A stretch of 64,000 bases of DNA from Cupriavidus neocaledonicus (GCF_000372525.1 NZ_AQUR01000087.1:1-64000), one strand, 5' to 3'; shown: positions 27,956-39,516, counted from the first letter of the stretch. Notes: a model not told the origin generated them from the sequence alone. Program-made: numbers and translations.

Positions 27956-29173
27956 GTGAAAAGCGTGTTCAACTGGCGCGGCGCGCTATGGCTGCTTCCT
28001 GTCCTGGCGCTGGCCGGGTGCGGCAAGGAGAAAGCCGCGCCGGCCGCGCCGCCCGTGGCCGAGGTAGGCGTCATGACGGTGGCGCTGCGCGATGTGCCGA
28101 TCGTCTTCGACTTTGTCGGACAGACGCAGAGCTCGCAGCAGGTGGAGATCCGGGCGCGGGTGAATGGCTTCCTGGACAAGCGCGTCTATACCGAGGGCGC
28201 ACTGGTCAAGGCCGGCGAGACCCTGTTTCTGATGGATCGCAAGCCATTCGAGGCGACCCTGCAGGCCGCGGAGGCAGAGCTGGCGCAGCAGCAGGCGCGC
28301 CTGGTCACGGCCCAGGCAGACCTCAAGCGCGTGCGCCCGCTGGCCGAGCGCAACGCCCTCAGCCAGCGCGACCTCGATGACGCCACCGGCAAGGCCCAGG
28401 CCGCGGCTGCCGCGGTGGAAGGGGCACGCGCCAACGTGATCAGTGCGAGGCTCAACCTGGGCTATACGACGATCAAGTCGCCGGTGGCAGGGCTGTCCAG
28501 CTTTGCCAAGCGGCAGGCCGGCTCTTATATCGACACCTCCAACAGCCTGCTTACCTATGTGGCCAAGCTGGATCCGATGTGGGTCAATTTCAGCCTGTCC
28601 GAGAACGAAGTGCTGAAGATGCGCACCGAGCGCGAATCGGGCGCCATCAAGTTCCCGGAGCAGGATGCGTTCGATGTGGTGGTCGTGCTGGCGGACGGCA
28701 AGTCATTCCCCAACCACGGGCGCATCGCCTTTGCCGACGCGTCGTTCAGCGCGGATACCGGCACCTACCTGGTCCGCGCCGAGGTCTCCAACCCGGAAGG
28801 CGTGCTGCGGCCCGGCCAGTTCGTGCGCGTGAAGGTACATGGCGCGAAGCGCGCCAAGGCCATCGCCGTGCCCCAGGAAGCGATCGTGCAGACCCAGCGC
28901 GGCCAGGCGGTCTGGGTGGTCGGCCCTGACAACAAGGCGCAGCAGCGGGTAGTGGACGTGGGCGAGTGGACCGGCGACAACTGGGTGGTGCGATCCGGGC
29001 TGAAGCCGGGTGAACGGGTCGCCGTGAGCGGCACGCTGCGGCTGGCCCCCGGGGTGCCTGTCAAGGCGGTGCAGGCCGGGCCTGGCGCCGCGCCCGCCGC
29101 AGCCAGCGGCGTGGCGGCCGCACCCGCGCCGCCGCCGGCGTCCGGCGTCGCCACGGCGGGAGGCAAGCCATGA
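27956..29173 (+). CDS. RND efflux periplasmic adaptor (membrane fusion protein)
   Basis: 405 aa lipoprotein: GTG start with GGGGGAG upstream, then a signal peptide ending LALAGCGK. Family regions: [21 protein letters not shown] (barrel-sandwich half), a coiled-coil hairpin ([22 protein letters not shown]), [13 protein letters not shown], and a C-terminal membrane-proximal domain with GLKPGERV. It is HlyD/AcrA-like and links the inner-membrane pump to the outer-membrane channel. The Ala/Pro-rich C-terminal 35 residues are disordered. The stop overlaps the next ATG. Confidence 0.92.
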   Translation: MKSVFNWRGALWLLPVLALAGCGKEKAAPAAPPVAEVGVMTVALRDVPIVFDFVGQTQSSQQVEIRARVNGFLDKRVYTEGALVKAGETLFLMDRKPFEATLQAAEAELAQQQARLVTAQADLKRVRPLAERNALSQRDLDDATGKAQAAAAAVEGARANVISARLNLGYTTIKSPVAGLSSFAKRQAGSYIDTSNSLLTYVAKLDPMWVNFSLSENEVLKMRTERESGAIKFPEQDAFDVVVVLADGKSFPNHGRIAFADASFSADTGTYLVRAEVSNPEGVLRPGQFVRVKVHGAKRAKAIAVPQEAIVQTQRGQAVWVVGPDNKAQQRVVDVGEWTGDNWVVRSGLKPGERVAVSGTLRLAPGVPVKAVQAGPGAAPAAASGVAAAPAPPPASGVATAGGKP

Positions 29174-32100
29174 AGCTTGCCCATTTTTTTATTGACCGCC
29201 CGATCTTTGCGTCGGTCGTCTCCATTGTCATCACCGTGGGCGGGCTGGTGGCGCTGACCAAGCTGCCGATCGCCCAGTTCCCGGACATCACGCCGCCGTC
29301 GATCACCGTCACCACCAGGTACCCGGGCGCCAGCGCGGAAGTGGTGGCGCAGAACGTCGCCGCGCCGATCGAGCAGCAGGTCAACGGCGCGGACCGGATG
29401 ATGTACATGAACTCGACCAGTTCATCGACGGGCGACCTGACGCTGACGACTTACTTCGAGATCGGCACCGATCCGGAGCTGGCGCAGGTCGACGTGCAGA
29501 ACCGCGTCAACCTGGCGCTGCCCACGCTGCCGGAGGCCGTGACCTCGCAGGGCGTGTCGGTGCAGAAGCGTTCGTCGGCGTTCATGATGGTGATCGCCAT
29601 CTACTCGCCGGACGCCAGCTACGACCAGACCTTTGTCGGCAACTACGCCAACATCTACGTGCTGGATGCGCTCAAGCGCATTCCGGGCGCCAACCAGTCC
29701 TCCATCTTCGGCAGTCCGGACTACGCCATGCGCATCTGGCTGAAGCCGGACCGCATGGCGTCGCTGGGCATCACCACCGAGGATGTGAAGAACGCGGTGG
29801 CCAACCAGAACCAGCAGTTCTCGGCCGGCCGCATCGGCCAGTCACCCACCGACGGCGCTGTCCAGCTGACCTTTCCGATCGCCACCAAAGGCCGCATGAC
29901 AGAGCCGGCCGAGTTCGACAACATGATCCTGCGCGCGCAGTCCGGCGACGTCGCGCTGGTGCGCCTCAAGGACATCGGGCACGCCGAACTTGGCTCCAAG
30001 GACTACTCGCTGCGCAGCCGCTACAAGGGCAAGACGGCCACGCTGATGGCGGTCTACCAGCAGCCGGGCGCCAACGCGCTGGATGTTTCCAGGCAGGTGC
30101 GCGCCACGCTGGCGGAACTGAAGAAGAGTTTCCCGCCCGGGCTGGAATACGACATCGCGCTGGACACCACCACCTTCGTGCAGGAGTCGATCGACGAGGT
30201 GGTGCATACGCTGCGCGACGCCGTGATCCTGGTGATCCTGGTGGTCTACCTGTTCCTGCAGAGTTTTCGCGCCACGCTGGTGCCGATCCTTGCCGTGCCG
30301 GTGTCGATTATCGGCGCCTTTGTCGGCATGAGCGCATTCGGCTTCTCGGTGAACATGCTGACCTTGTTTGGCATGGTGTTAGCGATCGGCATCGTCGTGG
30401 ACGATGCCATCGTGGTGATCGAGAACGTCGAGCGCAACATGGTCGAGTTCAAGCTGCCACCCAAGGAGGCTGCCAAGAAGGCCATGGACGAGGTCAGCGG
30501 CCCGGTGGTCGCGATCGTGCTGGTGCTGCTGGCCGTGTTCATTCCCGTGGCCTTCCTGTCCGGCATTACCGGCCAGCTCTACAAGCAGTTCGCCATCACG
30601 ATCGCGGTGTCGGTGGTGCTCTCGGGCGTGGTGGCGCTGACGCTGTCGCCGGCGCTGGCGGCCATCCTGCTCAAGCCCGGCGAACACAAGAAGAACCGCT
30701 TCTTCACCTGGTTCAACGATTCCTTCGACCGGCTGGTGGCCGGCTATGACAGGTCGCTGCAGGTGGTCGTCAAGCGTACCGCGATGTCGATTGCGATCAT
30801 CCTTGCGATGGTCGCCGTCAGCGTGCTGATGTTCATGCGTATTCCGGGATCGTTCCTGCCGGTGGAGGACCAGGGCTACCTGTTCGGGGCCGTGGTGATG
30901 CCGGATGCCGCCAGCCTGGACCGCACCGGCAACCTGTCGTCGCGCGCGGAAACATGGCTGGCCAGGCAGCCCGGCGTGTCCTCGGTGGCAACGGTGGATG
31001 GCTACAGCCTGATCGACTCCCAGAACAAGGCCAATGCGGGCACCCTGTTCGTCACGCTCAAGGGCTTCGATGAGCGCGGCGAGGGCGAGAGCGCCGAGGA
31101 CCTGATCCTCAAGGCCAAGAAAGAGTTCTCCACATACCAGGACGGCGCGGTCATTCCCATCAACCCGCCTTCGATCCCGGGCCTGGGGACCACGGGCGGC
31201 TTCGAGTTCTGGCTGCAGAGCACGGCGGACGGTACCTACCAGCAGCTCGAGGAGAAGGTGCACCAGTTTATTGCCAGGGCGCGCCAGCGGCCGGAGCTGA
31301 CGGGCGTCAACTCCACCATCAATTCGCGCTCGCGCCAGTTCATGGTGGAGGTAGACCGGGAGCGCTCGGAAACGCAGGGTGTGCCGGTCGAGGCGGTGTA
31401 CTCCGCGCTGCAGACCATGTTCGGTTCGCTGTACGTAAGCCAGTTCCCGAAGAACAGCCGGCTGTTCCAGGTGATCCTGCAGGCCGAGCCCAAGTACCGC
31501 TCGCGTCCCGAAGACCTCGACAATGTCTATGTGCGCAACCACAAGGGCGAGATGGTGCCGATCAAGGCGGTGACCACCACGAAGTACGTCCCGGGCGCCG
31601 ACATCGTCACGCGCTTCAACAACTTCCCCGCGGCCAAGATCATGGGCGACGCCGCGCCGGGCTACAGCTCGGGGCAGGCCATCGCGGCCATGGAGGAAAC
31701 CGCGCAGGAGGTGCTCGGCATCGGCTACGCCTATTCCTGGAGCGGGCAGGCCTATGAGGAAAAAACCGCTGGCTCCACGGCGGTCTATGTCTTCGCCTTT
31801 GCCTTGCTGATGGTGTTCCTGATCCTGGCGGCGCAGTACGAGAAATGGTCGTTGCCGCTCGGCGTGCTGCTGGCGGTGCCGTTCGCCCTGTTTGGCGCCT
31901 TGCTCGCCATCCTGATGCGCGGCATGCTCAACGATGTCTATTTCCAGATCGGCCTGACCGTGCTGATCGCGCTGGCGGCCAAGAATGCCATCCTGATCTT
32001 CGAGTTCGCCGTGGAAATGCGGCAGAAGGAGGGCCTCAGCGCCTATGACGCGGCCATTCACGCCGCCAAGCTGCGCCTGCGGCCGATCATCATGACCTCG

Positions 32101-32358
32101 CTGGCCTTTATCCTGGGCTGCGTGCCGCTCGCCATCGCCAGCGGCGCCTCGGCGGCGAGCCGGCAATCGCTGGGCACGGGCGTGATCGGCGGCATGCTCG
32201 GCGCCACGGTGATTGCGCTGTTCTTTATCCCGATGTTCTTCTGGGGGCTGGAGGTGCTGGCCGAGCGCAAGCCCCGGGAAAAGGCGGCGGGCGGTGCGGC
32301 GCCGACCGCGGGCGACGGCTCGCCCCAGGCCAGGCCATCGGCCGGAGAACCATCATGA
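29170..32358 (+). CDS. RND multidrug efflux permease (HAE1 family)
   Basis: 1062 aa, AcrB/MexB-like. [17 protein letters not shown]-terminus, twelve predicted helices, and proton-relay motif [17 protein letters not shown] in TM4 with the two adjacent Asp residues. A second conserved cluster, [11 protein letters not shown] (Lys-Asn), is in TM10. It is inner-membrane and drives drug/H+ antiport through the trimer. It overlaps the adaptor by 4 nt (ATGA) and the outer-membrane gene by 4 nt. Substrates cannot be predicted. Confidence 0.95.
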   Translation: MKLAHFFIDRPIFASVVSIVITVGGLVALTKLPIAQFPDITPPSITVTTRYPGASAEVVAQNVAAPIEQQVNGADRMMYMNSTSSSTGDLTLTTYFEIGTDPELAQVDVQNRVNLALPTLPEAVTSQGVSVQKRSSAFMMVIAIYSPDASYDQTFVGNYANIYVLDALKRIPGANQSSIFGSPDYAMRIWLKPDRMASLGITTEDVKNAVANQNQQFSAGRIGQSPTDGAVQLTFPIATKGRMTEPAEFDNMILRAQSGDVALVRLKDIGHAELGSKDYSLRSRYKGKTATLMAVYQQPGANALDVSRQVRATLAELKKSFPPGLEYDIALDTTTFVQESIDEVVHTLRDAVILVILVVYLFLQSFRATLVPILAVPVSIIGAFVGMSAFGFSVNMLTLFGMVLAIGIVVDDAIVVIENVERNMVEFKLPPKEAAKKAMDEVSGPVVAIVLVLLAVFIPVAFLSGITGQLYKQFAITIAVSVVLSGVVALTLSPALAAILLKPGEHKKNRFFTWFNDSFDRLVAGYDRSLQVVVKRTAMSIAIILAMVAVSVLMFMRIPGSFLPVEDQGYLFGAVVMPDAASLDRTGNLSSRAETWLARQPGVSSVATVDGYSLIDSQNKANAGTLFVTLKGFDERGEGESAEDLILKAKKEFSTYQDGAVIPINPPSIPGLGTTGGFEFWLQSTADGTYQQLEEKVHQFIARARQRPELTGVNSTINSRSRQFMVEVDRERSETQGVPVEAVYSALQTMFGSLYVSQFPKNSRLFQVILQAEPKYRSRPEDLDNVYVRNHKGEMVPIKAVTTTKYVPGADIVTRFNNFPAAKIMGDAAPGYSSGQAIAAMEETAQEVLGIGYAYSWSGQAYEEKTAGSTAVYVFAFALLMVFLILAAQYEKWSLPLGVLLAVPFALFGALLAILMRGMLNDVYFQIGLTVLIALAAKNAILIFEFAVEMRQKEGLSAYDAAIHAAKLRLRPIIMTSLAFILGCVPLAIASGASAASRQSLGTGVIGGMLGATVIALFFIPMFFWGLEVLAERKPREKAAGGAAPTAGDGSPQARPSAGEPS

Positions 32359-33803
32359 GCGCGCGTGCCTGGTTGCTGGGAGCCTGCGCGGTGGCCGCGC
32401 TGGGCGGCTGCGCCATCGGCCCTGATTACCAGCGGCCGGCGACGCCGGAAGTGGCCCAGTACCGCATCGACACCGGCCCGCTGGCGATAGCCGCCGACAG
32501 CGACTGGTGGAACCAGTTCAACGATCCGGTGCTCACCGCGCTGGTGGACGAGGCGCTTGCCAGCAACTTTGACGTGCGCATTGCGGCGGCGCGCATCGAC
32601 GAATTCCGCGGCCAGCTGATGGTGGCGCGCTCGGGCTTCTTTCCGCAGCTGAACCTGTCGGCGTCGGCCGCGCGCCAGCGCCTGGGCACGTTCAACGGCA
32701 CGCCCTTCGCCGGGCTCGACAGCCCGCGCAACGCCTACCAGCTGCTGGCCAACGCGAGCTGGGAACTGGACCTGTGGGGACGCATCCGCCGCCAGGCCGA
32801 GGCGGCCGAGGCCGGCCTGTGGAACGCGGAATACGCCCGCCGCGGCGTGGTGCTGTCGCTGGCGGCGTCGGTGGTCCAGGGCTATGCGACGTTGCGGGGG
32901 CTCGATGCGCAACTCGATATCGCAAAGCAGACCCTGGCTTCGCGCGGCGACGGGCTGGACATTTTCAGGCAGCGGTACGAGGGCGGTGTCATTTCCCAGA
33001 TGGAACTGGCGCAGGCGGAGAACGATTTCTACGTGGCCGAGGCCACCATCCCGCCGCTGCGCACCGCCATTGCGCAGACCGAGAACGCACTGTCCGTGCT
33101 GCTGGGGCGCGAGCCCGGGCCGGTCGAACGCGGCAAGGCGGTGACAGCCTTGCAGGCGCCGTCCATCGGCGCCGACATGCCCGCCGCGCTGCTGTCGCGG
33201 CGTCCGGACGTGCTGCAGGCCGAGCAGTCGGCCATCGCGGCAAACGCGCAACTTGGCGCGGCGCAGGCACTGTACCTGCCGGCGGTCAACCTGAGCGGCT
33301 TGTTCGGCGCCATCGCCAGCACGCCAGGAGCGCTGTGGCACAGCGCCTCGCAGGTGTGGGGGTTTGGCGCCGGCCTGGCCCAGCCGATCTTCCAGGGCGG
33401 CGCCATCCGCGGGCAGGTGCAGACGTCATCGGCGCAGCGCGACCAGGCCATGCTGGCCTATCAGCGCACGGTGCTGGAGGCACTGGCCGACGTCAACACC
33501 GCGCTGGCCAACGGCACCGAGACGCGCACCCGCCTTGGCAGCCTGCGCGAGCAGGAAAAGAGCCTGACCATCTATGCGGACCAGGCCTTCGCGCGCTATG
33601 AGGGGGGCTATTCGAGCTACCTTGAAGTGACCAATGCCCGCGAGAAGCTGTTCAACGCACAACTGGCGGTGATCCAGGGCCAGGTGGACACGCTGACCAG
33701 CACCGCGGCGCTGTACAAGTCGCTGGGCGGCGGCTGGCCGTCGGTGCCGCAGGCTGTGCGCGAGGCGGGCATGCAGGGGGATGCGAAGGTGTTGGCAAGG
33801 TAG
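32355..33803 (+). CDS. RND efflux outer-membrane lipoprotein (NodT/OprM type)
   Basis: 482 aa TolC-fold channel. Lipobox [14 protein letters not shown]; the IGPDY following the Cys is typical of NodT-family channels. Two repeated halves ([12 protein letters not shown]..., [18 protein letters not shown] and [10 protein letters not shown]...) match the OEP domains. It is the last gene of the three-gene operon and overlaps the permease by 4 nt. Confidence 0.93.
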   Translation: MSARAWLLGACAVAALGGCAIGPDYQRPATPEVAQYRIDTGPLAIAADSDWWNQFNDPVLTALVDEALASNFDVRIAAARIDEFRGQLMVARSGFFPQLNLSASAARQRLGTFNGTPFAGLDSPRNAYQLLANASWELDLWGRIRRQAEAAEAGLWNAEYARRGVVLSLAASVVQGYATLRGLDAQLDIAKQTLASRGDGLDIFRQRYEGGVISQMELAQAENDFYVAEATIPPLRTAIAQTENALSVLLGREPGPVERGKAVTALQAPSIGADMPAALLSRRPDVLQAEQSAIAANAQLGAAQALYLPAVNLSGLFGAIASTPGALWHSASQVWGFGAGLAQPIFQGGAIRGQVQTSSAQRDQAMLAYQRTVLEALADVNTALANGTETRTRLGSLREQEKSLTIYADQAFARYEGGYSSYLEVTNAREKLFNAQLAVIQGQVDTLTSTAALYKSLGGGWPSVPQAVREAGMQGDAKVLAR

Positions 33804-33866
33804 GAATAGCCTCCTGCCTGTACGTGCCTCTGTCGCCGGAACTCGCCAACCACCCGCGTACATGCT

Positions 33867-33891
33867 CCCTCTCCCGTGAAGCGGGAGAGGG
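33867..33891. repeat. GGGAGAGG palindromic repeat copy 3
   Basis: Arms ccctctcccg and cgggagaggg with a tgaag loop, in the gap between convergent RND and MATE genes. It may also end transcription from either side, though no strong T-run follows. Confidence 0.75.
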
Positions 33892-33917
33892 AAGCAAACC
33901 AGCGGTCGTCGAGCGCA

Positions 33918-35276
33918 TTACCGCGCCGACCATTCCCCCGGCCTCACCCCCAGCGCCGTGACCACGCCATAGGCCGTGATCCCCAGCGCCACGCCCAGGA
34001 AATGCCCGTCCAGGCCCATGCCGAACACATTGGCCAGCAGCCAGCCGCCGCCGGCGGCCAGCGCGATCCGGCATAGCCCGGCCGCCACCGGCCAGCGCAT
34101 GCGGCCCGCGCCCATCGAGGCGAAGTACAGCGCCATGCCGAGCCCGAAGCCGCCAAATGCCGGCCCGACCCATGACAGCGCGCGCGCGGCGATGGCGATC
34201 ACTTCCGGATCATGGGTGAACAGGCTGGCAAAGCGCACCGGCGCCAGGCCGACGGCGGCGCCCGCGGTGCCGGCGATGGCCAGCGCCAGCAGCGCGCCCA
34301 CCCATGCCGTGCGCCGCGCCGTCTGCCAGTCGCCCGCGCCCACCGCGCGGCCGACCAGCGCCGTCAGCGCCGAGCCCACGCCGAACGCAAGCGGGATCAT
34401 CAGGAATTCCAGCCGCGCCGAAATGCCGTAGGCCGCCACCGCGGCGGTACCATGGTGGCGCAGCTGCGCGGTGACCAGGATAGTGGTCAGGTTAGCCACC
34501 GAGGCCAGCGCGCACGCCACCAGTCCCACCGACAGGATGCGCGCGAACAGCGGCCACGACAGCCGCACCCGCAGCACCGGCACGAAGCCCGCGCCGCCGC
34601 GCGCCACCACGATCGCCATCGCCAGCGCCGCGGCCCACGACACCGCCGCCAGCGCCGCGCCGATGCCGGCCAGGCCCATGCCGGCGGGCTCGGCCAGCAG
34701 CCACGACAGCGCCGGGAACGCGATCCACATCAGCGCCAGCACGCGCGCCGCCAGTGCATGGCGGCCGCCGCCGCGCAGCACCGACGCCAGCGTGTTGGCC
34801 AGCCAGGCCGGGATCGCGCCCGCGCCGAACAGCCAGATCGCATAGGTGGCGGCCGCTTCGGCGGCGGTGGCGCCGGCCACCGCGCCCAGCACCGCGCGCG
34901 GGAACCCGGCCAGCGCCACGGCGAACGCCAGGCCGGCGATCACGGCGATCCACAGCGCATGCATCACCAGCGCCGAGGCATCGTCACGCTTGTTGGCGCC
35001 CAGCGCGCGCGCGATGGCCGCGACCACGCCGCCGCCCATGGCCCCGGTGGACATCTGCTGCAGCAGCAGCGCGAACGGCAGCACCACGGCCCAGCCGGCC
35101 AGCGCCGCGGTGCCCTGGCGCGCCGCCAGCCAGGTTTCGATCAGCTGCGCCACCGCCTGCAGCAGGGCAATCAGCGCGGTGGGCCCGGCCAGCTTGCCGA
35201 TGCGGCGGGCGAGTTCGATGGCCGGCACCGCATCGGCGGGCAGGGTGCCGGCAGGCAAGGCGCGCGTGTCAGTCAT
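33918..35276 (-). CDS. MATE-family efflux transporter
   Basis: 452 aa with twelve hydrophobic helices in two related halves (ALIALLQAVAQLIETWLAARQGTAALAGWA early; AYGISARLEFLMIPLAFGVGSAL later), the MatE pattern. It exports cationic drugs or metabolites by Na+/H+ antiport. Its ATG (35276) overlaps the HxlR stop by 8 nt, so the regulator and pump are one operon. The start is chosen for this coupling; the longer frame runs back into the regulator. Confidence 0.85.
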   Translation of the reverse strand: MTDTRALPAGTLPADAVPAIELARRIGKLAGPTALIALLQAVAQLIETWLAARQGTAALAGWAVVLPFALLLQQMSTGAMGGGVVAAIARALGANKRDDASALVMHALWIAVIAGLAFAVALAGFPRAVLGAVAGATAAEAAATYAIWLFGAGAIPAWLANTLASVLRGGGRHALAARVLALMWIAFPALSWLLAEPAGMGLAGIGAALAAVSWAAALAMAIVVARGGAGFVPVLRVRLSWPLFARILSVGLVACALASVANLTTILVTAQLRHHGTAAVAAYGISARLEFLMIPLAFGVGSALTALVGRAVGAGDWQTARRTAWVGALLALAIAGTAGAAVGLAPVRFASLFTHDPEVIAIAARALSWVGPAFGGFGLGMALYFASMGAGRMRWPVAAGLCRIALAAGGGWLLANVFGMGLDGHFLGVALGITAYGVVTALGVRPGEWSAR

Positions 35277-35784
35277 GGCCGCGCTCCGGCCCGGCCGCGA
35301 CGGCCTCGTTGTCGCCGAAGCGCTGGCGCAGGAAGCGGCCGGCGCCCGGGCCCGGCAGCACCCGCACATCGTCCAGCGTGATCGCGCTGCCGTCGGCGCG
35401 CGTCAAGGTCGGCTGGGCGATCTCGGTGCCGGTGCGGCGGTCCTGCAGCAGTGTCAGCGGTCCCTTGTCGTCGGTCATCCAGCGGTCGGCCCACGCCTTG
35501 AGCGCGACGTAGGCCGGAAAGAAGTCGCGGCCCTTGTCGGTCAGCTGGTAGACATGGCGCGCGCCGCCCTCGGGCATGACGCGCGCCAGCAGCCCGTGCG
35601 CCACCAGCGTCTTCAGGCGCGCGCTGAGGATGTTGGGCGCGATGCCCAGGTTGCGTTCGAATTCGTCGAAGCGGGTGCTGCCGTAGAAGGCCTCGCGCAG
35701 CACGAGGATGGCCCAGCGTTCGCCCAGCACGGCCATCGAGCGGGCCACGGGGCAGGGCATCGCGGTGAAATCGGTAGGGGGCAT
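35269..35784 (-). CDS. HxlR-family winged-helix regulator
   Basis: 171 aa. HxlR core: CPVARSMAVLGERWAILVLREAFYGSTRFDEFERNLGIAPNILSARLKTLV, with the Cys of CPV as the usual redox or ligand position, then HVYQLTDKGRDFFP. A C-terminal extension of about 60 residues follows the DNA-binding domain. GGAGACC lies before the ATG. As first gene of the operon it probably represses the MATE transporter. Confidence 0.85.
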   Translation of the reverse strand: MPPTDFTAMPCPVARSMAVLGERWAILVLREAFYGSTRFDEFERNLGIAPNILSARLKTLVAHGLLARVMPEGGARHVYQLTDKGRDFFPAYVALKAWADRWMTDDKGPLTLLQDRRTGTEIAQPTLTRADGSAITLDDVRVLPGPGAGRFLRQRFGDNEAVAAGPERGHD

Positions 35785-35916
35785 GGTCTCCGCCGTTGTG
35801 TGCTGCTTGCTTTCATTTTGCAAGCTGGCTGCAGCATAGCTTGCAAACAGAAAGTCTGCAGGCGGGCCGCTTCCATGGCCTGTCAAAAGCGTGCGTTCAC
35901 CGGCCAGCGGTGCCTG

Positions 35917-36831
35917 CTACTTCACCGCATCGCGGAATACCTCGAGCTTCTCCAGTTCCTCGCGCAGGAAGCCGATCAGCGCGCGCGTGGCCATCGACGG
36001 ATGCAGGTTGGGCGTGGTGATGATGAAGAGCTTGTTGCCCAGCCCCTCCGGGCGCCAGTCCGGCAGCACCGGCACCAGGTGGCCGGCGCGCACCTCTTCC
36101 CAGCCGATATAGACCGGCAGCATGCCGATGCCATGGCCTTCGCGCACGGCGCGCGCCAGGAACAGGAAGTGCTCGGACTGCAGCGTGGGCGTCAGCGCCA
36201 CGTCCACGCGCTGGCCGTCGCGGTACAGCGACAGCGGGAACTGGCGGGGCGGGTAGGGCGGGCACAGGAAGCTGCAGCCGGCCAGGTCCGGCGGCAGCTG
36301 TATCGGCGCAATGCTGGCGAGGTATTGCGGCGATGCATACAGTTGCCAGCGGATATCGCAGATTTCACGCGCGACATGGTCCAGCGGTGGCGCCGAGGTG
36401 ACCTTCAGCGCCACGTCGATCTCGGCCGCGATCAGGTCGTTGACGCGGTTGGCGAAGAACACGCGCAGGGTGATGCCCGGATGCTTGTGCGCGAACTGCA
36501 GCAGCAGCGGCGCGATATAGGCGTCGCCCAGCCCGGTGGGCACGCTGACCCGCACATGGCCGCGCAGGGTCTTGCCCAGGCTGTCGATCTCGGCCTGCGC
36601 CGACGCCACTTCCTGCAGGATGCGCACGCCGTGCTGGTACAGCGCATGGCCGGGTTCGGTCAGCTCGAGCCGGCGCGTGGTCCGGCGCAGCAACTGCGCG
36701 CCGGCCTGGTGTTCCAGCTCGCGCAGCTGGCGGCTGACCTGCGAGCGCGTGACGCCGCGCCGGCGTCCGGCTTCGGCGAGGTTGCCGGCATCGACGATGT
36801 CGACGAAGGCCTGGATCAGGTTGAGGTCCAT
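35917..36831 (-). CDS. LysR-family transcriptional regulator
   Basis: 304 aa. HTH region MDLNLIQAFVDIVDAGNLAEAGRRRGVTRSQVSRQLRELE, followed by the LysR substrate domain. It is divergent (123 nt) from the acyl-CoA synthetase at 36955, which it is likely to regulate together with the Bug protein. Confidence 0.86.
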   Translation of the reverse strand: MDLNLIQAFVDIVDAGNLAEAGRRRGVTRSQVSRQLRELEHQAGAQLLRRTTRRLELTEPGHALYQHGVRILQEVASAQAEIDSLGKTLRGHVRVSVPTGLGDAYIAPLLLQFAHKHPGITLRVFFANRVNDLIAAEIDVALKVTSAPPLDHVAREICDIRWQLYASPQYLASIAPIQLPPDLAGCSFLCPPYPPRQFPLSLYRDGQRVDVALTPTLQSEHFLFLARAVREGHGIGMLPVYIGWEEVRAGHLVPVLPDWRPEGLGNKLFIITTPNLHPSMATRALIGFLREELEKLEVFRDAVK

Positions 36832-36954
36832 CGGGGATTGCCTGCAGCATTGTCACGTCTGGCGCAACATTGTGATTCCACCGGGCCTGATTGTCGATGC
36901 CCGGCTACGCCGATACAGTGGTCGGCTGACAAAACCCGAGCATGGAGACAGCGG

Positions 36955-38448
36955 ATGGCCACGGACCTTTGGTATCAAGACATGCACCGCAGCGGCGAGG
37001 AGTTGCTGGCGCGCGGCGCGCGCGTGGCCGGCGGCCTGCGCGCGCTGGGCGTGCAGGAGGGCGACGTGATCGCGGTGCTGCTGCGCAACGATCCGGTGTA
37101 TGCCGACGTGGTTCATGCCTGCCGCATCGCCGGCTGCTACTACTGCCCCATCAACTGGCACTTCACCGCCGACGAAGTGCGCTTCCTGCTGAGCGACAGC
37201 GGCGCCAGGGTGCTTCTCGTGCAGGATGACCTGCTGCCCGCCGTGCGCGACGCGATCCCGGCCGGCATGCCGGTGCTGTCGGTGGGCGGTCCCGCCGATG
37301 GCGCGATGGCGTATGAAGCCTGGCTCGCGCAGCAGCCCGCCTACGACGGCCCGCGCGTGGCGCCGCGCGGCCACATGGCGTACACCTCCGGCACCACCGG
37401 CCGGCCCAAGGGCGTGGTGCGCCAGGCGTTGCCGCTGGACCGGCTCGAGCAACAGCTTGCGCGCATGCGCTCGGTGGTGCGGCAGACCTATGGCCTCGAG
37501 CCGGGCTGCCGCGCGCTGATGTCGGCGCCGCTGTACCACAGCGCGCCTGGCTCGTTTATCCAGAACGCGCTGCAGATGGCCGAGCGCCTGGTGCTGACGC
37601 CGCGCTTCGACGCCGAGCAGGTGCTGGCGCTGGTGGAGAAGCACCGCATCGACGTGCTCTACCTGGTGCCGATCATGTACGTGCGCCTGCTCAAGCTGCC
37701 GCCCGAGGTGCGCGCCAGATACGACTTGTCTTCGATCCGCTTCGTCGCCTCGACCGGGTCGCCGTGCGCGCCAGAGGTCAAGCGCGCGATGCTGGAGTGG
37801 CTGGGTCCGGTGATCCATGAAACCTATGCCTCCAGCGAAGCCGGCATGATTACCGTGGCCACGCCCGCCGATGCCGCCGCGCGCCCGGGCACCGCCGGCA
37901 GGCCGGTCGACGACGCGCAGCTGCGCATTCTCGACGAGCACGGCCGCGAGTGCGCGCCGGGCGAGATCGGCCTGGTCTACGTACGCCAGCCCGCATACGC
38001 CGACTTCACCTACCGCAACAATGAGGCCGCGCGCGCCGCGATCGACCGCGACGGCCTGGTGACGCTGGGCGACATGGGCTATGTCGACGCCGACGGCTAC
38101 CTGTTCATCTGCGATCGCGCCTCGGACATGGTGATCTCGGGCGGCGTCAACATCTACCCGGCCGAGATCGAGCACGAACTGGTGCGCTACCCCGGCGTGG
38201 CCGATTGCGTGGTGTTCGGCATTCCCGACGCCGAATACGGCGAGCGCCTGCTGGCCATGGTGCAGCCGGTGCCGGGCGCCGAGCTGCGCGAGGCCGAGGT
38301 GATCGACTGGCTGCGCCAGCGGCTGTCGGGCTTCAAGGTGCCGCGCAGCATCGTGGTCGAGGCGCAGCTGCCGCGCGATGAAACCGGCAAGCTGGCCAAG
38401 CGCCGGCTGCGCGACCGATACTGGGAAGGCCGCCAGCGCCGCGTCTGA
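36955..38448 (+). CDS. AMP-forming acyl-CoA synthetase / ligase
   Basis: 497 aa ANL-superfamily enzyme. AMP-binding motif YTSGTTGRPKG; ETYASSEAG core; GDMGYVDADGYLFICDRASDMVISGG hinge; catalytic Lys in ETGKLAKRR near the C-terminus. It activates a carboxylic acid to its CoA thioester with ATP. GGAG lies about 7 nt upstream. A far longer open frame upstream has no coding character. With the following Bug-type binding protein and the LysR gene it looks like a small uptake/activation locus for an aromatic or aliphatic acid. Confidence 0.9.
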   Translation: MATDLWYQDMHRSGEELLARGARVAGGLRALGVQEGDVIAVLLRNDPVYADVVHACRIAGCYYCPINWHFTADEVRFLLSDSGARVLLVQDDLLPAVRDAIPAGMPVLSVGGPADGAMAYEAWLAQQPAYDGPRVAPRGHMAYTSGTTGRPKGVVRQALPLDRLEQQLARMRSVVRQTYGLEPGCRALMSAPLYHSAPGSFIQNALQMAERLVLTPRFDAEQVLALVEKHRIDVLYLVPIMYVRLLKLPPEVRARYDLSSIRFVASTGSPCAPEVKRAMLEWLGPVIHETYASSEAGMITVATPADAAARPGTAGRPVDDAQLRILDEHGRECAPGEIGLVYVRQPAYADFTYRNNEAARAAIDRDGLVTLGDMGYVDADGYLFICDRASDMVISGGVNIYPAEIEHELVRYPGVADCVVFGIPDAEYGERLLAMVQPVPGAELREAEVIDWLRQRLSGFKVPRSIVVEAQLPRDETGKLAKRRLRDRYWEGRQRRV

Positions 38449-38502
38449 GCGCACCGGTGGGACTGCACCAGGCACAAGCCGATAACGACAGAAGGAGACG
38501 CG

Positions 38503-39516
38503 ATGCAGAACAAACCGACCAAGACCACCGGACGCAAGCCACGCCGCGCCTGGCTTGCCGCGCTCGCCGGCGCCGGGTGCGCGCTGGCAATCTGGGGCGG
38601 CGCCGCGCACGCGGCCTATCCTGATCGCCCGCTCAAGCTGGTGGTGCCGTACACGCCGGGCGGCTCGACCGACCAGTTCGGCCGCGCGCTGGCCGATGGC
38701 ATGTCGCGCCAGCTGGGCCAGACCGTGGTGGTGGAAAACCGCCCCGGCGCGGCCACCATGATCGGCACCGCCAGCGTCGCGCGCGCGCCGGCCGACGGCT
38801 ACACCATGGTGCTGGCGACCAACGGCAGCATGGTGCTGAACCCGATGCTGTACAAAAAGATCCAGTACGATCCGCCCAAGGATTTCCGCATCTTCAGCAT
38901 CGGCGCCGAGGCGCCGCTGGTGGTGGTCACCAACACCCGCGTGCCGGCCGGCAATATCCGCGAATTCGCCGCCTACGCCAAGGCCGAGGGCGGCAAGCTC
39001 AACTATGCCTCGGTGGGTTTGGGCAACGCGCTGCAGCTGGCCACCGAGATGCTCAAGACCGAACTGGGCATCGGCGTCACCCATGTGCCGTACAACGGCA
39101 GCGCGCCGGCGCTGGCGGCGCTGCTGGCCAATGACGTGCAGCTGATGGTGGATGTGGTCAGCACCTCGCTGCCGCATATCAAGGCGGGCAAGCTCAAGGC
39201 GCTGGCGGTGACCGGGCGCAGCCGGCTGGATGTACTGCCGAACGTGCCGACCGTGGCCGAGAGCGGCTATCCCAACTTCCAGGCCGCCACCTGGTTCGGC
39301 CTGGCCGTGCCCGCGCAGACGCCGCCCGAAGCCGTGGCCAGGCTGCAGGCCGCCGCCGACCACGTGCTGAAGGACCCGCAGTTCCGCGCCACCTTCAGCG
39401 CCCTCGGGCTGCTGGTGCAGCCGCCGCGCACGCAGGCCGAAATCGACCGCTATCTCGAGGCCGACCGCGCGCACTGGGGCAAGGTGATCAAGGCGAACAA
39501 CATCTCGCTGGACTGA
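38503..39516 (+). CDS. Tripartite tricarboxylate transporter-type (Bug) periplasmic binding protein
   Basis: 337 aa. Signal peptide up to about residue 38 (AAHAAYPD). Bug/TctC features: YPDRPLKLVVPYTPGGSTDQ, VVENRPGAATMIGT, KEFA-like REFAAYAKA, THVPYNGSAPALAALLANDVQ and TVAESGYPNF. GGAG lies 7 nt before the ATG. No TctA/TctB membrane genes are nearby, as is usual for these abundant Burkholderiales proteins. It follows the acyl-CoA synthetase by 54 nt. Confidence 0.9.
   Translation: MQNKPTKTTGRKPRRAWLAALAGAGCALAIWGGAAHAAYPDRPLKLVVPYTPGGSTDQFGRALADGMSRQLGQTVVVENRPGAATMIGTASVARAPADGYTMVLATNGSMVLNPMLYKKIQYDPPKDFRIFSIGAEAPLVVVTNTRVPAGNIREFAAYAKAEGGKLNYASVGLGNALQLATEMLKTELGIGVTHVPYNGSAPALAALLANDVQLMVDVVSTSLPHIKAGKLKALAVTGRSRLDVLPNVPTVAESGYPNFQAATWFGLAVPAQTPPEAVARLQAAADHVLKDPQFRATFSALGLLVQPPRTQAEIDRYLEADRAHWGKVIKANNISLD

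Noticed and set aside
34846-36954. Very long open frame leading into the acyl-CoA synthetase gene
   Set aside because: It runs antisense through the MATE, HxlR and LysR genes. The residue pattern is a G+C artefact and the synthetase has its own ribosome site at 36944.
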